The notes: generated from the sequence alone by a model not told the origin. DNA of 64,000 nucleotides from Arthrobacter sp. zg-Y20 (GCF_030142075.1 NZ_CP126241.1:2604001-2668000); one strand, 5' to 3'. Numbered from the stretch's first letter, positions 53,280 through 62,098 are shown. Made by a program: numbers and translations.

Positions 53280-54974
53280 TTAGGCGACTGCCGGCGGCAG
53301 TTCCAGGCGTGAGCCCGGGATGGCTGCCAGCAGGGCCTGGGTGTAGGCCTGCTGGGGCGCGTCGAAGACGGCGTCCGTGGAACCGGTTTCCACGAGCTTG
53401 CCCTTTTCCATCACGCAGACGTAGTCGGCAATCTGGCGCACTACGGCCAGGTCATGGGTGATGAACAGGTAGCTCAGCCCCAATTCCGACTGCAGGTCAG
53501 CGAGCAGGTTCAGGATCTGGGCCTGCACCAGCACGTCCAGTGCCGAGACGGCTTCGTCGCAGATAACCACTTCGGGATCCAGTGCCAGCGCGCGGGCAAT
53601 CGCAACGCGCTGGCGCTGTCCGCCGGAGAGCTCGTTCGGGAAGCGGCGCATCACCGAGGACGGCAGGGCCACCTGGTCAAGCAGTTCGCGGACCTTGGCC
53701 TCGCGGCTCTTGGCGTCGCCGATCTTGTGTACCCGCAGCGGTTCTTCGATGGTGCGGAAGATGTTGTACATCGGGTCCAGGGAACCGTACGGGTCCTGGA
53801 AGATCGGCTGCACCCGGCGGCGGAACTCGAACAGGCGCTTGCTGTTCAGCGTGGTCATGTCCACCCCGTTGAACAGGATGGAACCGCTGGTAGGCGTCTC
53901 CAGGTTCAGCACCATGCGGGCCACCGTTGACTTGCCCGAACCGGACTCGCCCACCACGGCCGTGGTGGTGCCGCGCTTGATGTTGAAGGACACGTTGTCC
54001 ACGGCGGTGAAATCCGTGGACCGGCCAATGCCGCTGCGCAGCTTGAAGACCTTGGTCAGGTCCTTGACCTCGATAACGTTGTCCGCGGCCTTCAGCTTGT
54101 CCTCGTCTTCGGAGGTCAGCAGGTCCGCGCTTTGCAGGCCCAGGCTCTTGGCGGAGTCAATCCGCTTGGAGGCCAGCGACGGGGCCGACTCCACCAGCTT
54201 GCGCGTGTAGGGGTGGCGCGGGTTGGTGAGGATTTCGAGGGCCGGCCCGGCTTCCACCACGCGGCCCTTGTACATCACCACTACCTTCTGTGCACGCTCT
54301 GCGGCCAGGCCGAGGTCGTGCGTAATCAGCAGTACTGCTGTTCCCAGTTCATCGGTCAGGGTGCCCAGGTGGTCCAGGATCTGCCGCTGCACGGTAACGT
54401 CCAGGGCCGACGTCGGCTCATCGGCAATGAGCAGGCGCGGCCGGCAGGAAAGGCCGATGGCGATCAGCGCGCGCTGGCGCATGCCGCCGGAGAACTCGTG
54501 CGGGTACTGCTTGGCCCGGCGCGCGGCGTCGGGCAGTCCGGCCTGCTCCAGCACCTTGGCGATATCCGCCGGAGCGTGCGGCAGGCCGTTGGCCCGCAGT
54601 GTTTCCTTGACCTGGAAACCGATCTTCCATACCGGGTTCAGGTTGGACATGGGGTCCTGGGGAACCATGCCGATGGAGTTGCCGCGCAGTTCCTGGATCC
54701 GCTTGGCACTGGCGTTGGAAATATCCTCGCCGTCAAACAGGATCTGTCCGGAGCTGACACGTCCGTTGCCTGGAAGCAGGCCGATGGCCGCGAGGGCCGT
54801 CGTCGACTTGCCCGAACCGGACTCCCCCACAATGGCCACGGTTTCGCCGGGCATGATGGTCAGGTGAGCATCGCGGACGGCCTCGACGTCGCCGTTTGCC
54901 GTGGCAAACGTGATGGCAAGGTCGCGGATTTCAAGCAGCGGCTGAACAGCCGTTTCTTCAGTATTGGTGGTCAT
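53280..54974 (-). CDS. dipeptide/oligopeptide ABC transporter, fused double ATPase
   Basis: 564 residues: two complete ATPase domains in one chain, equivalent to DppD plus DppF. Each has Walker A GESGSGKST (near 54 and 353), a signature (EFSGGMRQRALIAIGL and [14 protein letters not shown]) and a Walker B ([14 protein letters not shown] and VVICDEAVSALDVL). The linker near 270-310 is polar. The fusion is common in actinobacteria. It is the last gene of the operon and overlaps the permease gene by 4 bp. Confidence 0.93.
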   Translation of the reverse strand: MTTNTEETAVQPLLEIRDLAITFATANGDVEAVRDAHLTIMPGETVAIVGESGSGKSTTALAAIGLLPGNGRVSSGQILFDGEDISNASAKRIQELRGNSIGMVPQDPMSNLNPVWKIGFQVKETLRANGLPHAPADIAKVLEQAGLPDAARRAKQYPHEFSGGMRQRALIAIGLSCRPRLLIADEPTSALDVTVQRQILDHLGTLTDELGTAVLLITHDLGLAAERAQKVVVMYKGRVVEAGPALEILTNPRHPYTRKLVESAPSLASKRIDSAKSLGLQSADLLTSEDEDKLKAADNVIEVKDLTKVFKLRSGIGRSTDFTAVDNVSFNIKRGTTTAVVGESGSGKSTVARMVLNLETPTSGSILFNGVDMTTLNSKRLFEFRRRVQPIFQDPYGSLDPMYNIFRTIEEPLRVHKIGDAKSREAKVRELLDQVALPSSVMRRFPNELSGGQRQRVAIARALALDPEVVICDEAVSALDVLVQAQILNLLADLQSELGLSYLFITHDLAVVRQIADYVCVMEKGKLVETGSTDAVFDAPQQAYTQALLAAIPGSRLELPPAVA

Positions 54975-55924
54975 CGTTTGCGCGCCTTCGGATCAAGAGC
55001 ATCACGGACCGCGTCACCGAGCATGATGAAGCTCAGCACGGTAATGGACAGGGCGGCAGCAGGCCAGAGCAGCGTTGACGGATTGGACCGCAGCGAGGTC
55101 TGGGCAGCCGAAATGTCATTGCCCCAGGACATGATGCTGGGCGGCAGGCCAATGCCCAGGAAGGACAGGGTGGCCTCGGCAACAATGAAGGTGCCCAGCG
55201 AGATGGTGGCGATAACGATTACCGGTGCCATCGAGTTCGGGATGACGTGCTTCATCAGCGCCGAGAACTTCGAGACGCCCAATGAGCGGGAGGCCACTAC
55301 GAAGTCGGCATTGCGGACCGAGATCACGGCGCCGCGCGTGATGCGGGCAACCTGGGGCCAGCCGAAGATCAACAGCGTGAAGACCACCGTCAGGGTGGTC
55401 CGGTTCTCGCGGAACGCGGGCAGCTGCATGATGATGATGGCGCCGAGGATCAGCGGGAGAGCGAAGAAGATGTCGCCGAGGCGTGCCAGGACAGCGTCCA
55501 GCCAGCCGCCGTAGTACCCGGCCAGCGCACCCAGGATTCCGCCGATGATAACGACGGCGATGGTGGTCAGCAGGCCGACCAGCACGGAGGCGCGGGCGCC
55601 GTAGATAACGCGGGCGTACACGTCGCAGCCCTGGAAGGTGTAGCCGAGCGGATGCCCGGCGGCGGGTCCGCCGTCGGAATTATCCAACAGGCAGCCTTCG
55701 TCCGGGGACGCGCTGGTGAACAGGCCCGGGAAGGCTGCCACGGTGAGGATCAGCAGGATCAGCAGCGCCGAGATGATGAAGAGCGGCTGCCGGCGCAGGT
55801 TCCGCCAGGCCTCCCCCCAAAGGCTCAGCGGCTGCACGTCATCCTTGACGCTGTCGGTTGCGGCCAGAGGGGTTTCCTCCAGCGGAGCAACATAGTGCTC
55901 GATGCTTGTGGTGTCTTTATTCAT
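54971..55924 (-). CDS. dipeptide/oligopeptide ABC transporter, permease (DppC type)
   Basis: 317 residues, about six helices, N-terminal cytoplasmic segment of ~40 residues. The coupling loop is ASRSLGVSKFSALMKHVIPN near 215-235. GAGG lies 7 nt before the ATG at 55924, which is preferred over 55942. The start overlaps the dppB stop by 8 bp. Confidence 0.93.
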   Translation of the reverse strand: MNKDTTSIEHYVAPLEETPLAATDSVKDDVQPLSLWGEAWRNLRRQPLFIISALLILLILTVAAFPGLFTSASPDEGCLLDNSDGGPAAGHPLGYTFQGCDVYARVIYGARASVLVGLLTTIAVVIIGGILGALAGYYGGWLDAVLARLGDIFFALPLILGAIIIMQLPAFRENRTTLTVVFTLLIFGWPQVARITRGAVISVRNADFVVASRSLGVSKFSALMKHVIPNSMAPVIVIATISLGTFIVAEATLSFLGIGLPPSIMSWGNDISAAQTSLRSNPSTLLWPAAALSITVLSFIMLGDAVRDALDPKARKR

Positions 55925-56843
55925 AACGGATCCTCGGATCAAGCCAGGCGTACAGGAGGTCTACAAGGAGGTTGGCGATCACGTAGACGAAAACGAGAAC
56001 GCTGACGATCGAGACGATCGTGGGACCCTCTCCCCTGACGACGGACTGGTAAAGTCGCTGTCCCACTCCGGGGACGTTGAAGATGCCTTCGGTGACAATC
56101 GCGCCGCCCATCAGCGCACCCAGGTCTGCTCCGAGGAAGGTCACCACGGGGATCAGCGAGTTGCGCAGGATGTGCACCGTGACAACGCGCGGGCGGGAAA
56201 GGCCCTTGGCCGTGGCGGTGCGAACGTAGTCGGCGTTCATGTTTTCAATCACCGAGGTGCGGGTCAGGCGCAGCACATAGGCGAAGGACGCCAGGCCGAG
56301 CACAAGCGCCGGCAGTATCAGGTCCGCAAACCCGGCATCGCCGCCCACCGTTGGGGACGTCCACTGGAGTTTCACACCCACCAGGAACTGCAGCAGGAAG
56401 CCCAGCACGAAGACCGGAATGGCGATCACGATCAGGGAAACAACCAGGACCGTGCTGTCGAAGATCTTGCCCTTCTTCAGGCCGGCAATCAGGCCGAAGG
56501 CAATGCCGAAGACAGCTTCGAAGATCAGGGCCAGGATCGCGAGGCGGATCGTGACCGGGAAGGCCTGGGCCAGGACGTCGGTCACCTGGCGGCCGGAGAA
56601 GTCAACGCCCAGATCGAAGGTGACCAGGTTCTTCAGATACAGGAGGTACTGGACGATGAAGGGCTGGTCCAGGTTGTACTGGCTGCGCAGCTGCGCGGCC
56701 ACGGCTTCGTTGACCGGCTTGTCTCCGAAGAGTGCAGCAATCGGGTCGCCCGGAAGGGAAAACACCAGGAAGTAAACAAGGAAAGTGGCCCCGAAGAAAA
56801 CGGGGATCATTTGAAGGAACCGTCGAATGACGTAGCCGGCCAT
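55917..56843 (-). CDS. dipeptide/oligopeptide ABC transporter, permease (DppB type)
   Basis: 308 residues, six helices, with the DppB-type start MAGYVIRRFLQMIPVFFGAT and coupling loop RTATAKGLSRPRVVTVHILR near 212-231. It is separated from the binding-protein gene by 136 bp that include a strong hairpin. Confidence 0.93.
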   Translation of the reverse strand: MAGYVIRRFLQMIPVFFGATFLVYFLVFSLPGDPIAALFGDKPVNEAVAAQLRSQYNLDQPFIVQYLLYLKNLVTFDLGVDFSGRQVTDVLAQAFPVTIRLAILALIFEAVFGIAFGLIAGLKKGKIFDSTVLVVSLIVIAIPVFVLGFLLQFLVGVKLQWTSPTVGGDAGFADLILPALVLGLASFAYVLRLTRTSVIENMNADYVRTATAKGLSRPRVVTVHILRNSLIPVVTFLGADLGALMGGAIVTEGIFNVPGVGQRLYQSVVRGEGPTIVSIVSVLVFVYVIANLLVDLLYAWLDPRIRYE

Positions 56844-56929
56844 CAGGGGTGGCCTCCGGCCAGCTTGTGGGGATTGTGGTCTCGCATTTTTTGTATGCCT
56901 GTTCTTGGGGGTAAGAACCCGAATACAAG

Positions 56930-56959
56930 CCGGGGCCCGGCCTTTTGGCCGGGCCCCGG
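56930..56959 (-). terminator. dppA-dppB intercistronic hairpin
   Basis: A perfect 13-bp GC stem (56930-56942 with 56947-56959) with a 4-nt loop, 20 nt after the dppA stop. It probably reduces read-through into the permease genes or protects the dppA message. Confidence 0.6.
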
Positions 56960-56979
56960 TTGGGTCGGTCTAGATTCTG

Positions 56980-58629
56980 CTACTTGGCGGTGACGTTGTA
57001 GTAAACCGGAACGCCGTTCCAGCCGGTCTCAACGTTGTCCACGTTCTCGCTCCAGCCGGACTGTGCCACCTGGTACCACAGCGGGATGACGGGGAGATCC
57101 TTGAGCAGGACTTCCTGCGCCTGGTTGAAGATCTTTGCGCCGTCTTCCGGAGTGGAAGCGGCAAGGCCTTCGCCCAGCAGCTTGTCGAACTCTTCGCTCG
57201 AGTAGTCGCCGTCGTTGGAACCTGCACCGGTGCCGTACAGCGGGCCGAGGAAGTTGTTCAGCGACGGGTAGTCAGCCTGCCAGCCAGTGCGGATGGCACC
57301 GGTCAGGGTCTTGGCGGTAGCGTCTGCGCGCAGTTCCTTGAACGTTGCGTAGGGCTTGCCTTCAGCCTTGATGCCGAGGTTGTTCTTCAGGCCGTTGGCG
57401 ACGGCGTCGACCCATTCCTTGTGGTTTGCGTCGGCGTTGTAGCCAATGGTGAAGGTTTCATCTGCGGGCCACGGCGAGATCTTGTCTGCCTTCTGCCACA
57501 GTTCCTTGGCCTTCTCCACATTGAATTCGAGCACCTCGTTGCCGGGGACGCTGTCGCTGTAGCCCTCGATCACCGGAGCGGTGAATTCCTTGGCGGGCTC
57601 ACGCGAACCGGAGAAGACAACATCGGTGATCTGGTCGCGGTTGATGGCCATGGAGATGGCCTGGCGGCGCAGTTCGCCGGCTTCGCCGGAGAACGCCGGC
57701 AGGTAACCGGGGATGGTGATGGTCTGGTTGCCGGCGTACGCCTTCTCGGAGTAGCGTCCTTCACCCAGGTCAGTCTTGAACGTCTTCAGGGCAGCATTGG
57801 GCATGGTGTCCAGGATGTCCAAGTTGTTGGACTGCAGGTCAGCGTAAGCTGCGTCGAACGAGGAGTAGAACTTGAAGGTCACTCCGCCGTTCTGCGGAAC
57901 GCGGCTTCCGGTGTAGTCCGGGTTCGTGACCAGTTCGATCTGGACCTCGTGCTGCCAAGCGTCGTCGCCGGCGAGCATGTACGGGCCGTTGCCGACCGGG
58001 GTCTCGCCGAACTTGGCCGGATCCGTGACGGCTTCAGCCGGCAGCGGGAAGAAGGCCGTGTAGCCAAGGCGCTGCGGGAAGTCGGACTCGGGCTGGCTGA
58101 GCTTCACGGTGAACGTGTTGTCATCAACAACGGTCAGGCCGCTCATGGTGTCGGCCATTGCGCCTTCTGCGCTGACCTCGTCGTAGCCTTCGATGCTCTC
58201 GAAGAAGTACGAGTTCAGCTGGGCGTTCTTGGCGGCTGCGCCAAAGTTCCAGGCGTCCACGAAGGACTTGGCCGTGATGGCCTCGCCGTTGGTGAACTTC
58301 TGGTCAGCCTTCACCTTGATGGTGTACGTCTGGGAATCTTCGGTGTCGATGGACTCAGCGAGTTCATTAACAGTGTTGCCGTCGGCGTCGTAGCTGACGA
58401 GGCCTTCGAAGAGCAGGTCCATGATGCGTCCGCCGCCAACTTCGTTGGTGTTCACGGGCATCAGCGGGTTCTGCGGTTCGGTGCCGTTGGCCGTGATGAT
58501 CGCGGTGCTGTTGCCCTCGGTCTCACCTGAGCCTTCGGCCGATTCGTCGGATCCTCCACCGCAGGCGCTCAGCGCAAGTGCGGCAACGGCCGCTACGCTC
58601 AGCATTTTGGAAGTGCGTGTGACGCGCAT
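56980..58629 (-). CDS. dipeptide/oligopeptide ABC transporter, substrate-binding lipoprotein
   Basis: 549 residues, family 5 binding protein. Lipobox LSAC with Cys at residue 23; the mature region has RIMDLLFEGLVSYDADG and the long peptide-binding lobes. AGGAGG sits 5 nt before the ATG at 58629, far better than the open frame to 58887. The operon order binding protein-permease-permease-ATPase is canonical; peptides are likely but not proven substrates. Confidence 0.93.
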   Translation of the reverse strand: MRVTRTSKMLSVAAVAALALSACGGGSDESAEGSGETEGNSTAIITANGTEPQNPLMPVNTNEVGGGRIMDLLFEGLVSYDADGNTVNELAESIDTEDSQTYTIKVKADQKFTNGEAITAKSFVDAWNFGAAAKNAQLNSYFFESIEGYDEVSAEGAMADTMSGLTVVDDNTFTVKLSQPESDFPQRLGYTAFFPLPAEAVTDPAKFGETPVGNGPYMLAGDDAWQHEVQIELVTNPDYTGSRVPQNGGVTFKFYSSFDAAYADLQSNNLDILDTMPNAALKTFKTDLGEGRYSEKAYAGNQTITIPGYLPAFSGEAGELRRQAISMAINRDQITDVVFSGSREPAKEFTAPVIEGYSDSVPGNEVLEFNVEKAKELWQKADKISPWPADETFTIGYNADANHKEWVDAVANGLKNNLGIKAEGKPYATFKELRADATAKTLTGAIRTGWQADYPSLNNFLGPLYGTGAGSNDGDYSSEEFDKLLGEGLAASTPEDGAKIFNQAQEVLLKDLPVIPLWYQVAQSGWSENVDNVETGWNGVPVYYNVTAK

Positions 58630-58977
58630 TCCGCCTCCTAGTTCTGTTCGGTTCCGGCGTGAATGACGCCGGTGTTGCGGCTCCGCCAAATGGTGAACCG
58701 ACTCACAAAGCCAAAAGCATAAGCCCAACTTGTTTCCGGACGGTAACAAAGACCGGGTGCTTTGCGGGGGCGGGGCCGCCAAGTGCCGCCCGAGGGCCGC
58801 GAAAGGCGCTCCCCACTTGGGTTTAGGTGCGGCAAAACCTCCCGGTAACGATTTGGCATACAGGCGGCGTAATACATGCGTTGGCATGTCACATTGGGCT
58901 GTTCAGTGCGAGACTCGCGCGATGTTTGCCCGATGATGGGAAGTACCCCCGCCCGCTGAAACCCGAACTGAGGACCT
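58630..58977. other. divergent intergenic region
   Basis: 348 bp between the dpp operon and the SDR-like gene. 58745-58830 is GC-rich and unremarkable; 58845-58910 is AT-richer (TTGGCATAC, TAATACATG) and may carry a promoter. No RNA gene or repeat is seen. Confidence 0.3.
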
Positions 58978-59589
58978 ATGAAAATCACCATTGTGGGCGG
59001 ATCCCGTGGCACCGGCGCCCATTTGGCTTCCTTGGCGCAGGAGGCCGGCCACGAGGTTACTGTCCTCTCGCGAAGCGGCGGCGCGCCTGCGGGCGTCCGT
59101 GCAGTCGCCGGTGACGCAACAGACCCTGCCGTAGTTGCCGGCGCCGTGACCGGAGCCGACGCCGTCGTCGTAACTGTGGGCGGCGCAAGGGGCGTGAAGC
59201 ATCAGCGTGCCGCAGTGACCGGAACTGTCATCAAGGCCATGCAGGACGCCGGCGTGCGGCGACTCGTGGTCCAGTCCTCGTTGGGGGCGGGGAATTCGTC
59301 ATCCCAGCTGCCCGGTCCAATGGGACTGATCACCCGGGTGGCGCTTGCTGCTCCGCTGGCTGACCACAATGAGCAGGAGTCCCTGGTGACGGGCTCAGGG
59401 TTGGACTGGACCATCCTGCGGCCAACCGGCCTCACCAACAGGGAACCCGCCGGTACCTGGCGGGCGCTCGAGGTGGGGAACCCGGAAAAGCTGCGGGGGT
59501 CTGTGCCTCGAAAGGACCTGGCGGCCTGCATGCTCAAAATTCTCGAAGACGATTCCGCAGTAGGGAAGGCGTTCGGGGTGAGCGGCTAG
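58978..59589 (+). CDS. NAD(P)-binding atypical SDR (NmrA/BVR-B-like) oxidoreductase
   Basis: 203 residues. The start MKITIVGGSRGTGAHLASLA is a dinucleotide-binding loop, followed by DATDPAVVAGAVTGADAVVV and the substrate-side segment LDWTILRPTGLTN. These features match the NAD(P)-binding domain_10 group, which includes flavin/biliverdin reductase-like enzymes. GAGG precedes the ATG. Substrate unknown. It is the last ordinary gene before the accessory stretch. Confidence 0.82.
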   Translation: MKITIVGGSRGTGAHLASLAQEAGHEVTVLSRSGGAPAGVRAVAGDATDPAVVAGAVTGADAVVVTVGGARGVKHQRAAVTGTVIKAMQDAGVRRLVVQSSLGAGNSSSQLPGPMGLITRVALAAPLADHNEQESLVTGSGLDWTILRPTGLTNREPAGTWRALEVGNPEKLRGSVPRKDLAACMLKILEDDSAVGKAFGVSG

Positions 59590-59698
59590 GGGCGCGCCCG
59601 TCCACCAGTGCCGGCGCCTGTCCCCCGGCCTGCCGGTCTCTCGCGTAGTTAGGCTCTCGTCACACCAGGTGGGAAATTGTAACGAGCACGATCAAAGT

Positions 59699-59938
59699 TC
59701 AGTCCTCTTGGTTGAGCGGGTGCTCCTCGGTCTGACCTGTGCGCGCCCGTTCGTAGGAGTCGAGCAGGCGGCGGGCGTTGGCGGGCGAGCGGAAGAGATA
59801 CGCGGTTTCCTGCCAAGCGGCATACTCGTCGGCTGGCATCAGGACAGCACTACCCTTTGGGGAAACAATCTCAACAGCTTCACGATCGTCATTGATGCGC
59901 TCGATGAGCTGGAACAGCGTCTTTCGCGCCTCACACTC
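59699..59938 (-). pseudogene. N-terminally truncated Phd/YefM-family antitoxin
   Basis: An open frame of 79 codons encodes EARKTLFQLIERINDDRE, then EIVSPKGSAVLMPADEYAAW, then FRSPANARRLLDSYERAR, matching a Phd/YefM antitoxin from just after its first ~10 residues to a normal C-terminus. A stop precedes the frame, and no usable start codon exists before the internal ATG of LMPADE, so the head needed for operator binding is lost. Its 5' edge abuts the VOC stop codon. No YoeB-type toxin gene follows on minus. I call it a relic of a toxin-antitoxin pair. Confidence 0.8.
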
Positions 59939-60314
59939 TCAGGGGATTTGCTGTCCACATGCCGAAGGAAACACCTGTTGGATCGCAGTAGATACCGAAC
60001 CAGCGATCGTCGCCACCCAGCTCCACACGCGAACGCTTCACGGATCCCCCATAGGTAACGACTCGATCAAGCGCAGACTCGAGGTCGTCGACCGCTACGT
60101 ACAGGCGCGGACCCGCAGCCGGAGAAGTCGCAGGCGTTGAGGCTCGCTGGAGGCCTCCGATCTCAGATCCGTCAGCGTGGATCACCCAGTAGTCTGCGCC
60201 GAGCTCCGTCCCAGCGAAGGCAGGCTCGAACGACCATCCCGACAGTTCCGAGTGGAACCGCATGAACTCCTCAGGATCGGACGTTTCGATTTCCCACCAC
60301 ACGATTCTGCTCAT
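59931..60314 (-). CDS. VOC-family (glyoxalase/bleomycin-resistance fold) protein
   Basis: 127 residues: MSRIVWWEIETSDPEEFMRF at the start, RLYVAVDDLESALDRVVTYG in the middle and DRWFGIYCDPTGVSFGMW near the end, the paired beta-alpha-beta modules of the vicinal oxygen chelate family. Metal-ligand His/Glu are only partly evident, so an enzyme or a binding protein are both possible. The ATG is 6 nt after a TACCAT box. Its stop abuts the antitoxin relic. Confidence 0.85.
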   Translation of the reverse strand: MSRIVWWEIETSDPEEFMRFHSELSGWSFEPAFAGTELGADYWVIHADGSEIGGLQRASTPATSPAAGPRLYVAVDDLESALDRVVTYGGSVKRSRVELGGDDRWFGIYCDPTGVSFGMWTANPLRV

Positions 60315-60320
60315 ACGCCG

Positions 60321-60326
60321 ATGGTA
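60321..60326 (-). promoter_or_regulatory. -10 box, leaderless start of the VOC gene
   Basis: TACCAT on minus, 6 nt before the ATG at 60314. Confidence 0.45.
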
Positions 60327-60424
60327 TGCATCCGGGCACGAATCACTCGGCGTATCCGCTCCGTGCCGACCTGGAACAAAGTTCCGTCCGTTTCGTCTCG
60401 ATTCGCTCGCTCGACGTCGAAGGG

Positions 60425-60463
60425 CTAGACGTTGAACTGGAACTCCACTACGTTGCCTAGCCG
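60425..60463 (-). repeat. ychF 3'-end repeat, copy 1 (outermost)
   Basis: Minus strand encodes a short tail ending NVVEFQFNV and TAG, as at the end of ychF (VVEFRFNV). It matches copy 2 at 33 of 39 positions by hand alignment. The ychF terminator does not follow this copy. Confidence 0.75.
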
Positions 60464-60529
60464 AATGCCCTCTGGAAGCTGCCACTCCAGTGCAAGTTCG
60501 ACGCGAAACTAGGCATCGATGGGTCACAG

Positions 60530-60826
60530 GTGAAGATCGAACCCACCGGCCCAGGGTCGTTTCGCGTGACTATCCCTGAATTCATCGGCATCGGCTTTGA
60601 CGATCCCGTGTTCGAGGACGCCCTCGAGAGCAACAACGCGCTTAGCTGGCTGGCACCGCCAGCCGTTCAAACTCGCATGATCAACAACATTCTCAGTGAC
60701 GAGAACAAGCAGAAGTACATCAGCGAAAATGAAGCAGAATTGAAAGACCAGGCCAAGTCCTTCTACTCCGGAATCATCACAAGCATCGACCCCGAGATCA
60801 CCGTCGCCTTTGAGTTCGCAGGGTAG
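60530..60826 (+). CDS. hypothetical protein in ychF-tail cassette A
   Basis: 98 residues from a GTG start. I do not recognise it. It is acidic, with an early beta-like part (FRVTIPEFIGIGFDDP), a helical middle (LSDENKQKYISENEAELKDQ) and a final strand (PEITVAFEFAG). It is the only plausible gene between repeat copies 1 and 2. No good ribosome site or -10 box is seen. The size and composition would suit a small immunity or antitoxin-type protein, but nothing in the sequence proves it. Confidence 0.5.
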   Translation: MKIEPTGPGSFRVTIPEFIGIGFDDPVFEDALESNNALSWLAPPAVQTRMINNILSDENKQKYISENEAELKDQAKSFYSGIITSIDPEITVAFEFAG

Positions 60827-60888
60827 ATGCCCGCAGCACCGCGTCCTTGTTTAAACTAGGTTTTTCGGGTGCCAGGCTTGCCCCCGAT

Positions 60889-60935
60889 ATAGAAATGCCG
60901 CCCTCTAACGTTTTCACGGAGGGCGGCATTTCTAT
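60889..60935 (-). terminator. displaced copy of the ychF terminator
   Basis: A 17-bp perfect stem (60889-60905 with 60919-60935), 13-nt loop. The stem is the same sequence as the terminator at 62057-62098. Confidence 0.8.
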
Positions 60936-60991
60936 TGATTCAGGTGAAGAATCTAGACGTTGAAACGGAATTCCACCACGTTCCGTAGCCG
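60891..60991 (-). repeat. ychF 3'-end repeat, copy 2 (with terminator)
   Basis: Direct repeat of 62057-62146, about 79 of 91 aligned positions by hand, covering the last codons of ychF, the stop, the spacer and the terminator. Its codons (TTC CGT TTC AAC GTC) suit this genome, so it looks like the original ychF end. The rest of 60827-61198 holds no convincing gene; a 62-codon minus frame (61181-60993) ends in protein-like GFPYLEGNLTANVRG and may be a remnant. Confidence 0.8.
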
Positions 60992-61198
60992 ATCAACCTC
61001 TTACATTCGCAGTCAGATTACCTTCGAGGTAGGGGAAGCCGAGCGCTACGTCCCGGTTGATCTGAGGAATGTCTCCGGCGGCGGCAGCATGGGCCGCTGA
61101 CGGAACCCGCTCCCGCGCCGGAGGTCCTGCCGCCGCCGCGCGGCACCGGACCCTGCCAGCGGCGCCGCCGTCCTTTGCCACCTGGGCGCTTCTTGGTA

Positions 61199-61810
61199 TC
61201 AGCGACTGGTTTGGAGTGCCTCAGTGTAGAGTTTCGGGTCGTTCCTGGTTTCAGCTGAGATGACAAGATGACTGGCGTTGAGACGCTGCGCAAAGTACCC
61301 CAAATAGGGCAGTACGATGATCGTCGTGAGCCCGTCTTGCCATGCCTTAACCAGCGCCGGAAGGCTATCTTGTTCGGACCGGGAAGGAAAGTTCGGCGTT
61401 GTCTGTTTATCCCACGTATTGAAGGCCACCAGATCTACCCCATCCTCGCCGTATTCGACGGGCCAGAATGGTGGCACAATCGGGTGGAGTTCCTGTCCAG
61501 GGCTCGAGAGTTTTTGCATCTCTTCCTGTGAGATCGGTTCGTTTTGAACTGTGCTTATGTTGAACCAGTCCCAGCTGCGGTCCCATTGCTGCTTCCAGCG
61601 TTCATCCCATACCTCACGGCTTGCTGACGCCGGGATTTTCGATGCACCCGTCGCAGGCACAGGGCTGAGTTCCGGAATTTCGATGTCCTGGGCGATCATC
61701 CATGCCTTTCGGATATAGAGAAGCATCTTCAGGTTCTGCGCGTGGTCATCAATCCGGATGGTCATTTCTTTTGGCCAAACAGCCCGCCGTCTAAGCCCTA
61801 TTCCCCGCAT
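61199..61810 (-). CDS. hypothetical protein in ychF-tail cassette B
   Basis: 203 residues, no family recognised. AAGGAG stands about 5 nt before the ATG at 61810, so it looks like a real, translated gene. It begins with a short beta part (EMTIRIDDHAQNLKMLLYIR), has a Trp-rich middle (WDERWKQQWDRSWDWF) and ends with SLPALVKAWQDGLTTIIVLP and LNASHLVISAET. No signal peptide or membrane helix. It lies between repeat copies 2 and 3 in the same orientation as ychF. Base composition is lower in GC than its neighbours. Confidence 0.65.
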   Translation of the reverse strand: MRGIGLRRRAVWPKEMTIRIDDHAQNLKMLLYIRKAWMIAQDIEIPELSPVPATGASKIPASASREVWDERWKQQWDRSWDWFNISTVQNEPISQEEMQKLSSPGQELHPIVPPFWPVEYGEDGVDLVAFNTWDKQTTPNFPSRSEQDSLPALVKAWQDGLTTIIVLPYLGYFAQRLNASHLVISAETRNDPKLYTEALQTSR

Positions 61811-61904
61811 AGAGACTCCTTGATTTGTCGGCCGGACGGAGAACAGTCGTTGGTGCCTAGCATCGCATTCGACCTGCCTTCAGTAAATGGTTCGCTCAAA
61901 GCTA

Positions 61905-61943
61905 GAGGCCCCGATCGGAAATGTCCGCTGGGATCGGGGCCTC
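61905..61943 (-). terminator. hairpin in the spacer between ychF and cassette B gene
   Basis: A perfect 12-bp stem GAGGCCCCGATC/GATCGGGGCCTC with a 15-nt loop, no T-run; possible second terminator or leader structure. The rest of 61811-62056 shows nothing else. Confidence 0.5.
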
Positions 61944-62056
61944 CGGAGGCGAACTAAGTCGTGACCCGTGTTGGCTATTCCTCTTCAAAGGCTCGTGGGC
62001 GGTACCGCACGAGATCCACGAAGGCTGGTGACGATACAACCCTCGATCCGTAAACA

Positions 62057-62098
62057 AGAAATGCCGCCCTCATACGTTTTCCGGAGGGCGGCATTTCT
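62057..62098 (-). terminator. terminator of ychF
   Basis: A 15-bp perfect stem (62057-62071 with 62084-62098), 12-nt loop, 20 nt after the ychF stop. Confidence 0.8.

Noticed and set aside
53280-54974. Possible misassembly making a double ATPase
   Set aside because: Both halves have complete motifs in one frame with a normal linker; fused DppDF proteins are usual in actinobacteria.
58630-58887. Upstream extension of the dpp binding protein
   Set aside because: The lipoprotein signal begins at 58629 with AGGAGG in front; the added 86 residues have no function and would bury the signal peptide.
59669-60058. A 129-codon open frame on plus at the edge of the accessory region
   Set aside because: It overlaps the antitoxin relic and the VOC gene antisense, and both of those have clear family matches on minus.
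60993-61181. A 62-codon minus frame ending near repeat copy 2
   Set aside because: Only the last ~25 residues look protein-like; the first part is GC-driven low complexity. Kept as a possible remnant in the repeat entry, not as a gene.
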